From Brachypodium distachyon (taxonomy: Eukaryota > Streptophyta > Magnoliopsida > Poales > Poaceae), in contig NC_016134.3 of assembly GCF_000005505.3 (NCBI RefSeq), forward strand, positions 28,223,584 through 28,287,583: a stretch of 64,000 nucleotides of DNA, written 5' to 3'. The notes under the pieces are model-generated. The model ran no database searches and was not told where the DNA came from. It saw nothing but the letters and a program-made list of their open reading frames with translations. Shown here piece after piece: positions 25,472 to 36,451 of this stretch (its first letter is position 1; each line of letters opens with the position of its first letter). The position numbers and the translations under genes were made by a program.

Positions 25472-27615
25472 GTAGCAGATGATACATCAACAGAATATGA
25501 CTCTGAGGATTTTGAGAGTGACAGCAATGCAGATGCAGACATTGATTGTGGTGAGTACAATGTACACCAATACAAAACACAGGAGATGAGAAGCAGTAAG
25601 AAGATGAGCTTGCGCAGTTGGTAGCCAGAATGAGAGTTGAGAGGAATGATCCACAGCAACACTTGGAGGGGGATACAGATGTTGAAGACCTTTATGACCC
25701 AGAGCCTCAACTTGTTTCAGACATTGAGGTTGAGGATGGGCAACCAATGCTTAATCCAGAAAGGAAGAAACCAACAAGGAAAGGCCCCACAACCAGATCA
25801 CATGCAAGTGTAGGTCCTAGCTTCATTCCTGACCGCATCATTTCTTCTTCTGAAGATAGTGATCCTGGTCCTATATCTGATGGAGATGATGATGGGGCAG
25901 AGGGAATGTCATTTGTGGCTCCTTTAAGGAGGAAAAGCAGATCCAAGAAGCAGGCAAAGAGGATATACTATGATGAATCAAGGCAGGCAGCTCATGAGCA
26001 GTTCTGCCTGAAGTTGTGCTTTGCTGATGTATATCAGTTTAGAAGAGGTTTAGTTAATCTGCACATTGTCCAGAGCAGGGACTTCAGGTATCATAGGAAT
26101 TGTAAGAAAAGGGTTATTGTTAATTTCAAGCAAAAGAACTGTCCATTCTACATGGTTGCATCTCAAATCAAGAATGAGAAGACCTTTTGCATTAAGAAGA
26201 TTTTTTTGGACCACATGTGTGGGATCACAAAAGAGAGTACAAGGATCAATGCAAAGTGGTTGAGCAAGGCATATGAAGGTACCATTAGATCTGACGCCAC
26301 AACAAATGTCAAGTCAATCATGGATAAAGCAATGGAAGATTTTGGAGTTGAAGTGCCCAAGATGATGGCTTACAGGGCTAAGAATAAAGCAATAGAAGTT
26401 GTTCTTGGTGATCATGTCAAGCAGTATACAAGGATAAGGGACTACATGCAGACTGTAATAGATACCAATCCTGGTAGCAGATGCATAGTCCAAACGGTCA
26501 GGCCAAAACCTGGAAAGAATCCTAGATTCCATGGGTTGTTCTTCTGTGTAAATGGCCCAAAAGAAGGTTTTCTGAATGGATCAGACCATTCATTGGTGAG
26601 TTTTCTCCATAACTTGTTTACTATTATGTAGTGTTTTAACACTTGTTAAATGAGTTACATTGTGCTAAACTATTACTTTGTTGTTCATATAGATTTAGTT
26701 GTCAATAACCTAAGTGAGGTCTTCAACAGGTTCATTTTAGATGTCAGGTCCAAACCAATAGTCACCGTGATAGATGGTATCAGGACAAAAATGATGGCCA
26801 GATTTGTGAACAAAAGAGATGGAGTTGCAGGAAACAGATGGGATATTACAACATCATATAGTGAGAAGCTGGAAAATGAAAAAAAGTATGCTAGGTTTTG
26901 TAGACCAATTTGTGCTGGACCTGGATTATGGCAAGTGACAAGTGGTGAGAATACCCATGCTGTGAACCTTGAAGCTAAGACATGTGGCTGTAGGAAGTGG
27001 GATTTAACTGGCATGCCTTACAATCATGCAATTGCAGCAATCTACAAGGCTAAACAACATCCAGAGGATTATGTTCATCCATTTTTCGAGAAAGAGTTGT
27101 ATCTCCAAACCTACAGCCCTGTCATTTATCCTGTACCTGGTCAGCATGATTGGACCAAGACCAACACTGATGACATTGATCCCCCTATCTTCTTGAAGCA
27201 TCCTGGCAGACCAAAGCATAAAAGGAGAAAGGGACAGTTTGAGCCTCCAGCTGCTAGGGACACTTCTATAATGGGAGTTATTACATGCAGTAATTGCAAG
27301 CTGCAAGGACATAACTACTTAAGCTGCAAGAAAGCACTGAGGCCTGAACTTCAGATTAGGAAAAATAATCACAAGGTATGAACAATAATGACTGCTATGT
27401 ACTGTAACATGTCAATTGATTACCTTTTTCCTATGCAATTCACTATTATTTCCATTCTTCTGCAGGCAAACAGGACTGTCCCTGATTATGTCAGTAACCC
27501 ACCTTCTCCAACACAAGGTCAAGTAGCTCCAACATCTTCTCAGCAAGCAGAGCAAGAACTACCAAGAACATCTTCTAGCAGCAGAGCAACAGCAACTACA
27601 CCACCTAGAACAGGT

Positions 27616-27831
27616 GCTCCAGCTCCTGCCCCAAGAAGGTCACCAAGGCATGCTCAAGCCGGCACAGTTGCTCCAGCTCCTGCCCCAAGAAGATCAACAA
27701 GACAAGGTCAAGCCGGCACAGCTGCTCCAGCTCCTGCCCCAAGAAGGTCACCAAGGCATGCTCAAGCCGGCACAGCTGCTCCAGCTCCTGCCCCAAGAAG
27801 ATCAACAAGACAAGCGACTGCTTTCTCAGCT
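27616..27831 (+). repeat. Four 54-bp tandem repeats in the transposase C-terminus
   Basis: Units start at 27616, 27670, 27724 and 27778. Each encodes 18 residues beginning APAPAPRRS. Units alternate between PRHAQAGT and TRQGQAGT (the last TRQATAF), so the higher-order period is 108 bp. The result is a basic, Pro/Ala-rich tail. Confidence 0.95.
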
Positions 27832-28354
27832 CCAAGGCCATCAGGTGCAGAACATGAAGAGCAGGCTGGAGCAAGTAGACCCAGGAAGAAGGGAAACAAA
27901 ATTATGTAATACTTCACTGTTGGTAATGGCAGACGGGAGCGATTGTTGTTGCTGTGATGTAAGACACAATTATTTTGTGAAGCCCACTGTGATGTGATCT
28001 ACTGTGATCTCAAGTGGTGCTTGTGAGCTAGTCAATAAACTTAATGGTCTGTAAGCTAACTAATTCTGATGAACTTGTTCTGTAATGCGTGATGTAGGCT
28101 GATACTTGTGCTGTAATGCTTCCTGTAAGCTTTATGGCTGATGAAACTAGCTGATGTGCCCTTCTAGAGATGTGAACTGGCAGATGTGAACTGGCAGTGA
28201 ACAACTATTTTGTTGAATTAATGGTCTGTAAGATGAAGTTGTGCTGCTATTATGTGTTTTGCCCTGTATGGTCTGTAAGCTTTCATGTTGAATTTAATGC
28301 CTGATGTAAGATTCAAACATAAATAGATAGCATACACACCATGACATGACATTA

Positions 28355-28500
28355 TTCACTAGTTCAAACTGAGTTAAGAGCTTCAAAGCAACAACATCAT
28401 TCACTAGTTCAAACTGAGTTAAGAGCTTCAAAGCAACAACATCATTCACTAGTTCAAACTGAGTTAAGAGCTTCAAAGCAACAACATCATTCACTAGTTC
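28355..28500. repeat. Three 45-bp tandem repeats between the MULE genes
   Basis: Units start at 28355, 28400 and 28445, with a partial fourth at 28490. Each begins TTCACTAGTTCAAACTGAG. It lies where the two MULE genes converge and precedes the stop codon of the minus-strand gene. Confidence 0.95.
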
Positions 28501-28548
28501 ACCAGAGAGATATATTCAACACAGAACACACTACATATTCTGTTGTCA

Positions 28549-29357
28549 CTACACATAATTCTTCTCTACTACCACAGTTAGGACAAAACCTAGTAAAAGC
28601 AAGACTACACCACCAACATACATCGGCCATTGTTCCTTCTGTAGTACCAGTTGTCTCAGCCGTTTAACTTTAAGTTTTGATTCAGTTTCAATGTCAGCAA
28701 GCTGGAGCTCTAGCTGCATCTTCATCTCCTCTGCCTTCTTTCTTTCTTCCTCTGCTTTCCTCAGTGCAAATTCAGCTATGTTCTTCTCTTCAACAGCTTT
28801 GAAAAACAGTTCTTCTGCCTTCATCTTCTCTTCCATTGCCTTCCTCCTTTCAGCATCCATCATACCAGCCTTCTCAATCTCTCTCTGGCAATTCTGTCCC
28901 ATTTCATAATTGCTCCACAGGTGAAGCAGCCTCTTCTTCATTGGGTTTGGCCACTCCGGATCAACCTAGTGCACAAAATCACAGTCCTGAATCTACACAT
29001 GAAGAATAACAATCAATCGCTAAGCTAATCATGCAAATTCCAACTACACTCACAGGCTTACAATGTTCGAGCAACCAATGTAGCGTCTGCATGTATGCTC
29101 GCCGCCTCTGGCCACTCGCCTTGATCCGCGAAGCCCATGATGGCAACGGATCTCTTCCTCCTCCCCAGGGAAATCGGAATCATACAACCAGTCCGGACAC
29201 TACAAGTCCATTCCGACGACAGAAAAGAGCAAAAGCAAAGAACTGAACCCCCAAATCGGCAAACCCTAACCCTGGAACTAATGGAAAAACTTACCACGTC
29301 TGAATAGTCACGCGGGAGCGAGTTGTCGCTTGAGGAATCTTCACTCCAGGACACCAT
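28549..29357 (-). pseudogene. Second MULE gene: GRF-type zinc finger, coiled coil and membrane anchor
   Basis: Three exons can be assembled: 29357-29295 (MVSWSEDSSSDNSLP), 29199-29062 and 28986-28549, all with GT-AG ends and in frame. Exons 2-3 read C-x-H-x16-C-x5-C (IRCHHGLRGS... HTCRRYIGC) then C-x-F-VH and VDPEWP, the pattern of plant GRF zinc fingers. A TAG at 28966-28968 replaces the Trp normally found before VDPEWP. Beyond it is a long Glu/Lys/Ala-rich coiled coil (about residues 95-180), then a C-terminal hydrophobic segment (MYVGGVVLLLLGFVLTVVV) and a short tail. The product would be about 212 residues. Genes of this type are common in grass genomes. Its role in the element is unknown. 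The stop makes this copy inactive unless read through. Confidence 0.78.
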
Positions 29358-29489
29358 CTTCTAGGCGTGCGGCTGCTTCGGCGATGGCGGCGGCGACGGC
29401 GGCGTCCCAGTAAGTGGAACTCCTCCCTGCTCGCATGTGCCTACGGCTCGGGGTCTGGTCCAGCCAAGTAAGAGCAACTCGAGCTCGGT

Positions 29490-29678
29490 CCGGTCGAACC
29501 GGCGTGGACAGCCTGGGCCAGTGTGGAGCCTATATGGACCTGACGTGTGGGCCCTCTTGTCAGTTTTCGTGTCAAAACGCGATCAGAGACAAAATCAATG
29601 GTAATTTGTAAAAAATTAAAAAATGGTGGTTTTCCTAGACACGTGCCCCAAATGTGGTGGTTTTAAGTAATTTTCTCT
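29490..29678 (-). repeat. Right terminal inverted repeat of the MULE
   Basis: Inverted partner of 24202-24400. It includes the words GAGGGCCCACAC (inverted GTGTGGGCCCTC) and CGCGATCAGAGACAAAATC. Confidence 0.88.
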
Positions 29679-29699
29679 ATAAAATGACGAGAGGTGCTA

Positions 29700-30066
29700 T
29701 ACGACCCCCAAGCGTACGATCGATTCGTACAATTTTGGTACGGTCCAGAAGGCCACAACATTTGATACAATGAAAACAAATCATCACGTCTTGATTGGCA
29801 CTCATCATTTGGACGTAAAATTCTGAAATTTATTTTGAATTTCAAAGGCCAACTTGTGAGGTTGGCACGGAATTGGACACAAAAATCAATCTTAAATTTC
29901 ATGAAATTACATTATAACTAACACCAATTCCTTTTCAAAAGCCATCATTTCTATGTGATTGTCTCACATTCTACAAATGCATGTGGTAGACAAACATGAT
30001 TTTTGAACTCGGAATTCAAATTCAACCATATGAAATTCTATCAAAAATTACATTTTATTTCATTTA
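29700..30066. other. Intergenic, right flank of the MULE
   Basis: AT-rich. No gene recognised. Confidence 0.5.
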
Positions 30067-30174
30067 TTCCCTCCGACCGGTATTGTTTCAAATTTGTCCA
30101 AATACGGATGTACTAATGTGTAAAAAGCATCTATGTACATGTAAGATTTCGACAGTAATTCCGGACGGAGGGAG
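30067..30174. mobile_element. Stowaway-type MITE
   Basis: Inverted ends TTCCCTCCGACCGG and CCGGACGGAGGGAG, with the internal words CAAATACGGATGTA and ACATGTAAGATTTCGACA typical of this grass family. Confidence 0.85.
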
Positions 30175-30383
30175 TAGTATTTCATTTCAACTAAATGAAA
30201 TGAAAGAATGGATGCCAAACGAGTTGTCCTCGTCATTGTGTCATACAAATTTAATCGTACGAGGAGCATTCCCGTAAAACGACCGGACGGATTGAAACCA
30301 TGTATGTAGATTTTAAAACCAAAGTGAATTTAATCCTAAGTGGAGCATTCCAGTAAAATGATTGGGCAGATGGAAACCATGTA

Positions 30384-30496
30384 CTTCCTCCGTCCCATAT
30401 TTAGTGACTCAAATGTCCCTAAATATGGATGTATCTATGGCTAAAAAATATCTACATACATGTAATATAAAGTCACTTAATATGGGACAAAGGGAG
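30384..30496. mobile_element. Stowaway-type MITE
   Basis: Ends CTTCCTCCGTCCCATATT and AATATGGGACAAAGGGAG, flanked by TA on both sides. Confidence 0.88.
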
Positions 30497-30499
30497 TAC

Positions 30500-31190
30500 G
30501 TAGGTTTTGAAATCAAAGTGATTCACCGAGGAGGACGAGTGAGAGGGTTTCTAATGCTACGTAAAAAATGTGTTTGGTTTGACCTCACACATTTGACAAG
30601 TCAAATAATTGGTTGCAGTTTTAGTTGCCTCAAGTTAGCTAACTTTGACACAAAAAAAATTGGCAATGAAATTGTTCGCTAAATAGTTGGCAACATCCAA
30701 ACAACTATTGATCAAAGACCAAACATTTGGCATGGCACATCTTGGCACCAAACCAAACGCACCCAAAAATGCATTATCATACCAAAATATCTCCCTCTTT
30801 TACAAAGTTGTATCTGTTTACACTTTAAACTACTTTAAAGCACAACAGTAATGCCGCTAACTTTGTCAAACTATACTGTACATTGTCCTTTCCTGGGTCC
30901 TGCATGCTCCAAAACTTCTCCCGGCACCACCCAAACAAACAAGGTGAGCCAAGAAGAAGAAGAGGACAATCCCAACGGAAAGGAATCAATCCTCTTCGGC
31001 CCATGTACGGGCCACGTTTAGTTGGGCCCAACTCGCTTCCTTCTTCTTCATGTTACTATCTGTTTGTAAGCCCAGTTCGAAATCCAGGACCCATCCCCTA
31101 AAAAAAACAAATCTCCTCTGTCCTTGGCTCCTTTCGAATCCACTCCAAAATCCAAATTAATCTCCTTCTGCCCGATCGTCTCCTTTGTAG
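30500..31190. other. Intergenic, 3' flank of the WD40 gene
   Basis: Holds the probable 3' UTR of the minus-strand WD40 gene near its right end. No other gene recognised. Confidence 0.5.
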
Positions 31191-34100
31191 CTAGTGGAAG
31201 AGATTGCTCTGGCCCCTGATCCCGAGCGGCATCCCGAAGTTCTGGTACACCCTGATCTCGCCGCCCAGGCTCGCGGCCACCACCACCATCCCCCACGCGT
31301 CCGCCGCACCGGCGCGCGACGACGCGCCCCTCCGCAGCGCCTCTCCGCCGCCCGGGTACCCCATGGGCCCGGACTTGGGCCGCAGCGGCAACGGCGGCAC
31401 CTCGCCGCCGCCCACCTTGCCGCCATGGCACGAGCTCGAAGAACCCGAGCGGTCGCCGTCGCGGCGGAACGAAGACGCCGCCGGGGGTGAAGGGGACGAC
31501 CCGCCGGCGCCTGGCCAGGGCACGGCGGCCGAGACGTCCCTGCAGAAGAAGTACTCGCAGCAGCGGCTGGTGAGCCAGGTCTTGGCCTTGACGCCGACCC
31601 CTCCGGCGCCGGCGCCGGCAAAGGCGGCGCGGCGCCAGACGTAGACGTGGGAGTCCTCGCTGGCGCAGACGACGTAGCGGCCGTCGCCCGTGTAGGACGC
31701 TGAGATCTGGCTGCTGGTGTTCTTGAACCCTGGCAAGAAGAAACAAGACGAGTTCCCTGTTTCGTTTTGGAGTTTGCTGCTGCTGTTTTTGCTGTTAATT
31801 GAAGGGCATTTGCGGGCGCGTACCTTTGAATTTCTGGAGCACGGTGATGCCGTTGAACACCCGGATCTGCGAGTCCGCCGACGTCACCAGCATCTCCGAC
31901 GGGTTCCCCGGCGCAAACTGATCCACACCGGATCACAAATTCAGAACAGCCATTGTTGGCTTAATTAAGCAAAGCAGCAAGCAAGCAGGTTAATAACCTG
32001 GAATCCGGTGATCTTCTTGGCCTGCGACTTGCGCTTCTTGGATATGCTCATGTCGATCTGTGCCTCCTGGTTCAGCTTGCAATCTAGCAAGAAAATTTGA
32101 TCATACATCGATGAGCATCACCAAGAAATAATTAAATTTCACTAGTACCTCTTGTCTTGTAGAATCGGCAGAACCCCTTGTGTGATCCAACGATGGCAGC
32201 CTAAGGAAACAAAATTACAGCTCAAACACGGATGCATTCAATTTCAATCGAGCGTCCGTCCATAGCGGCGTACCTGGCCATCGGGGGTGTAGCAAGCGGC
32301 GGTGACCATGTCGTTGAGGTCGCTCCAGTCGACGACCTGCCGCTCCGCGACGCTCCAGATCCGGACCCTGCAGTCGAGCGATCCGCTGATGAAGTAGCCG
32401 TCGTCCGCCGGGTTGAACTGGATGCTCGTCACGTAGTCGCTGTGCGCGAACACCTTGAGGCACGCCTTGCTCTCCACGTCCCACAGCCTCACCGTCTTGT
32501 CCATCGACGACGACAGCAGCCTCCTCTGCTCACAATTCGTTCATTTGAATTGACCTTTTCTTTTCGATTTGACTTGATTTCATTGGGGATTTGATTTTGA
32601 TTACCTGGGACTTGGACCAGGAGAGGTCGAGCACGTCGTCGTCGTGGCCGAGGAAGACGCAGAGGGGGTTCTCGGCGAGCGAGAAGACGGAGTCGGGCAC
32701 CACGACGTGCTCCGGGAGCGCGTGCTTGCCGCTGCCGCTCTTCCCGCCACCGCGCCCTGATCGGGTCACCTTCCTCGACAGCTGCGCCGCCAGCCCGGGC
32801 GCCGCCGCCGCCAGGGAGCCGCCGTCGGTGGGCGCCAGCGGGGGCAGCTGCGCGGCGGCGCCGGCGCCGGGGAAGAGGAGGAGGTCCGGCGCGGCGCCGG
32901 CGTCCACCACGACGACCTGCCAGACGCGCACGGCGCGGTCCTCGCCGCCGGTGGCCAGGAGCCCGCCGTCCGCGCTGAACTTGACGGTCCAGATGGAGCC
33001 CTCGTGCGCGCCGCGCACCTCCTGCCGCAGGTACAGCCCCGTCAGCTCCTTGCTCGACTTCCCCCCCGCCTGGTGCACCTTCAATGGCCGCTCCGTGCCG
33101 CTGCTTGTTGATGACGACGACGACGATGACGTCGATGCCGCCGATGGCGATGATGCCGAGGCTGGCGCTGACTTGGATTTCGACATGATCACCGCGGCCG
33201 CCGCGGACGAGGAAGACGACGGGGACCGGTCCTTGTCCTTGTCTTTGTCCTTGTCGTGGATGAGGCCGGCGGCGGAGACGACGAGCTTGATGTTCCGGAG
33301 CCACCGCGTCTTCTTCTTCCCTTCCGGCGTCTTATTATTCCCGCCTTCCTTCCCCGCCGCCGAGCTCTGGCTCCGCCGCATCAGTTGCTTCGCCAGCAGC
33401 GTGTAGCCCGCGAACCGCTCCAGATCGTCCATGCCCGTGCTCTTGGAAGCCGCAGCAGCATTGGCCGTCTTGCTGCCGCCATCGGCGCACTGCCTCAACT
33501 CCTCCTTGCCGTCCTTGATCGTGCTGCATCTGCCGTCGTCGCCATTATTAACGCCTTTTCTCCTTTCTTCTTCTCCTGCGCCGTTCTTCGATGTCGCCGA
33601 CGGCGACGGGCAGCGGGGGCGGAGAGCCGGCGAGCCCCCGTGGAGGAGGGAGTGCGGCACGGAGTAGACCCGCCGGAACGACGGCGGCTTCCTCGCGCGT
33701 CCACCTCCGCGGGCGGCGAGGCGGCTGTCGGAGCGGCACCGTTTCACGGCCGCGGCCGGCGCGTCGGCGAGCGGCGGCGGCAGGCGCCTGGACACGGCGC
33801 CGCGCGGGCCCGCCCTGGCCGCCCGCGCGTTGCGGCTGCGGAGGAGGTCCCGGCTGCTGGCGAGCCCCAGCCCCATGCCCTGGAGCAGCCGGCGGCGGCG
33901 CTCCTTGATGGGCAGCGCCGGCTCGTCCGCCATCCACAGCCCGTAGTCGTACCTCGACACGTCTTCGTCCTCCTCCAGCTCGAAATCATCCTCGTCAAAC
34001 CCCGCCTCGTCGAGCTGCTCCTCGTGGTCGCCGACGGCCGTGGCGAAGGAGGCGCGGGCGTCGACGTCGTCGCCGTCGTCCGAGGGGAACTCCGGGACGT

Positions 34101-34254
34101 CGTTGGCCCGCGGCGCGACGCAGGGGCGATCGTGGCAATGGAAGAAGGACTCTTCGTCGCTCGCCGCGGCAGCCGGGACGCCATTGTCGTTGTTGCCGTG
34201 GCTCTCGACGAGGACGGCGGACACCTCGCTGCCGCCGTCGTCCTTGTGGCTCAT
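31191..34254 (-). CDS. WD40-repeat protein of the plant WDR44-like type
   Basis: Six exons (34254-32605, 32525-32274, 32200-32149, 32083-31998, 31917-31824, 31729-31191) join in frame to about 890 residues. The long N-terminal half is acidic ([19 protein letters not shown]) then basic and Ser/Ala-rich, with no fold I recognise. From about residue 410 a beta-propeller is visible: [29 protein letters not shown], then [42 protein letters not shown], then [21 protein letters not shown] and [16 protein letters not shown]. Such proteins act as scaffolds, and WDR44 relatives bind Rab GTPases, but a partner cannot be named here. [10 protein letters not shown] run and a poly-Ser run are low-complexity. 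The ATG at 34254 begins MSHKDDGG. All splice sites are GT-AG. The last exon contains an unusually Gly/Pro-rich loop inside the propeller. Confidence 0.92.
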
Positions 34255-34696
34255 TATTCGATCGATCGGTCTCTCTGGGTGGTGGCGAAACGAATGGCCT
34301 GCAAGCACGTTGCTGGGGGAGAGACCCTTGCTGTCCCGTTTGCTAAATTTGGAGTACGCACGTTAGTTTGTAATAAGGCTGTCATGTCAGCCTGTAATGG
34401 TTCTCGCCATGGCGGTATGCATGCGAACATTGCGAAGTGGGGGCTGATTAATTTGGAGGGAAGACTTCTTGGCCAGGCAAATCAGATTCAGAGGTCTGCT
34501 AGCTCTGCAGAGGAGAAATAACAACCGTGGTGAAATTGCTCTGTCATGCTGTCCCCACCTGCAGCTGGGCCCTGCAATGTAAGTAACTTCTCGGAGTACC
34601 CTTTTGTGCACTCTGCAGGGTGAGTTTAAGTGCAAGCTGCAACAATTAGAAGCGCCGATCTTCATTCGTGCAGGGATGCCTATGAACTGTCTTAGG

Positions 34697-34810
34697 CTCT
34701 CCGTCACATATTATCAAATATTAAGTGACTATTACATGTATCTAAACGATTTTTTAGGCATACATCCATATTTTGATAAATTTGAGTCATTTAATATGGG
34801 ACGGAAAGAG
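34697..34810. mobile_element. Stowaway-type MITE
   Basis: Ends CTCTCCGTCACATATTA and TAATATGGGACGGAAAGAG. It carries the same internal ATGTATCTAAACGATTTTTTAGG core as its relatives. Confidence 0.82.
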
Positions 34811-34859
34811 TATTAAATAAAATCTGAACTGTACAGGTGAAGAAAAAGGAAAATAAGAA

Positions 34860-35740
34860 ATCAGAGCTGTCTAAAGTTCTGGAGCCAAGTGGCAAAATAC
34901 AAGATAATTGGGCAAAATATGATAAATTTCATATGTTCTTTCCGCCCTATGAAATACAAGATTGAGCTTTTTTTTAAAGATCTGTCTGCATCTATATAAG
35001 CTTGGAGTTCTGCCATTGAAGATGAACTCATTTCTTCTTTTCCAAATGCTCCAAGCAGCAAGGATTGTGGTCTCCATGTGGAATGGCACTTTAAGGTTTT
35101 GCTTGAGCTGATTTACATTAGCATGTACATTGGGCAGAGGGACATAGTCCGGGCACAAATAGGTGCAGCAGGCTTTGGCAAATGGACAGTGGAAGAATAA
35201 ATGATCTCTTGTCTCAGGTTGCATTTCTCCACACGGGACACATTCATAAGATGGAATGAAAAAACTCCTTTTGAGAAGCATAGCTCTGGTGTTAAGGCCA
35301 TATGAGAAGCATCCAGTAAAAGAATTTGTGTTTCAGCTTACAACATGATGCCCAGAGCCATCCAAATTCCAGTGGTAGGTCCAAATGGTTGATTTGAGCC
35401 ATGTAAGCTTTAGCAGGGATGAAATAGTATTTGTTCCAAACATATGTCCTTGTGTCTTGTTCATCCGAGTGCTGAAAATTCCCAATAAGGTTCCGAAGTT
35501 GAGTGAACTGTTCATATGCATTAATCGAGAGAGGAAGCTGGAACAACGTGTCCAGACTCCAGAGTGTCACCCTGAAGAACTTGCATTATTGTGGCATCCT
35601 TGTTAATAGCAAATGAGAAAAGATGGGGCCAATGTCTTTCCAGAGGTGTGCCATTCCAATTATCGTTCCTTTCAAAAGATGGTAGATGCACCACTCTTAA
35701 CCTTGCAAACAGAGAGTTGCTTGTATCTATCAATTAGCTT
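34860..35740 (-). mobile_element. LINE remnant (minus strand)
   Basis: Two or three broken frames on the minus strand resemble the C-terminal end of a LINE reverse transcriptase. They include a zinc-binding segment (CVPCGEMQPETRDHLFFHCPFA) and an IWKRRNEFIFNG stretch, preceded by frames with WNKYYFIPAKAYM and a KLKHKFFYW segment. Several shifts and stops separate them, so it is dead. There is no clear poly(A) or target duplication. Confidence 0.7.
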
Positions 35741-35799
35741 GATGATACCATTCCACCAGAATGAAGCAGAGGCCCTCTCGTATGGTGGGAGACCTAAAT

Positions 35800-36440
35800 A
35801 AATATGAGAATTCGTTCATTCAGGTTAAAGAACCACATTGTTTGTTTGTTTATACTCACCACAGTTCTTTGTTAATCGACAGTCAAGCATGAATGCAGAC
35901 ATACTTCTTCATTCTTCCTGAACATCGTGAAGATTAGCTGACCCCAGCATGGTAAGACCGTAAGAGCGAGCCAATCCATCTGATATGAGTTTGGAGATGA
36001 TCAAGCATTGTCTACACTGGATGGAGCACAACTCTGAAGTCTTATTCAATAATCTTTCTGTTTACTGTAAGAGAGGAATTTTATTGCTTAGCAACACGAC
36101 ACAGTACCAGTATAGACTGCTCCAAAAAATCACTTGTAACCGTGTCACTGTTGCTTCTGCATTTGCATAAGAACAGTCTGAAGGTAACTGAAGTTGAAAG
36201 TTGTCCTGTGAGTGACATAAGGAACACAAAATTTTGCGTGACTCCCCGGGACAGCTTATCAACTTACACTTATGTCTTGCCATTATTTGCATTATATGTG
36301 TAGTTATAGTTCCTATGGAAGGAAGTCATTTGGATCTCCTCTACAAAAGATTGCCGGTAATTAACATGCTCTGATCAACAACAGCCCACACAAACTTCAC
36401 AGCAACTGCTCCTTTAACTTAACTAAACTAAATGAACTCA
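35800..36440. other. Intergenic, 3' flank of the seipin gene
   Basis: AT-rich. No gene recognised. It probably includes the seipin 3' UTR at its right end. Confidence 0.5.
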
Positions 36441-36451
36441 GAAGAGGACGA

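Larger units (their letters stand above)
24540..27909 (+). pseudogene. mudrA-like MULE transposase gene lacking its catalytic core
   Basis: Exon 1 (24540-24730) starts MATSKVVDDGGG and has a TAG at 24705-24707, after which the frame is open to the donor. Exon 2 starts at 24907 (LDDEIWQVRMKF) and shifts by one base near 25597. It then reads a MuDR DNA-binding domain (CLKLCFADVYQFRRGLV) and the block KNPRFHGLFFCVNGPKEGFLNG at about 26550. The MULE catalytic domain that should follow is absent: about 100 bp later the frame resumes at VVNNLSEVFNRF, downstream of the missing DDE residues. Next come a SWIM-type segment (CGCRKWDLTGMPYNHA, with Tyr where the third Cys is expected) and a CCHC knuckle (CSNCKLQGHNYLSC). 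After an intron (27376-27465) a last exon runs to the TAA at 27909. The encoded protein could bind DNA at most. Confidence 0.92.
24202..29678. mobile_element. Mutator-like element (MULE), 5.5 kb, with long terminal inverted repeats
   Basis: The left end GAGAAAATTACTAAAACCACC and the inverted right end GAGAAAATTACTTAAAACCACC match and continue as GTGTCTAGGAAAA. A second long block (GATTTTGTCTCTGATCGCG onward to the TGGCCCAGG word) matches over about 95 bp on each side, giving terminal inverted repeats of about 200 bp (24202-24400 and 29490-29678). A nearly perfect 9-bp target duplication flanks it: GTAAAATGA (24193-24201) and ATAAAATGA (29679-29687). Inside are a transposase gene rightward and a GRF-type gene leftward, converging at about 28.2 kb. 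Both are damaged. Confidence 0.93.

Noticed and set aside
28355..28500. CRISPR-like array of repeats
   Set aside because: The 45-bp units are directly tandem without unique spacers and lie in a plant transposon.
33256..34521. 421-codon plus-strand open frame opposite the WD40 gene
   Set aside because: It is the antisense shadow of a GC-rich coding exon. Its composition is Arg/Ala/Val-rich without domains, while the minus strand carries the WD40 gene.
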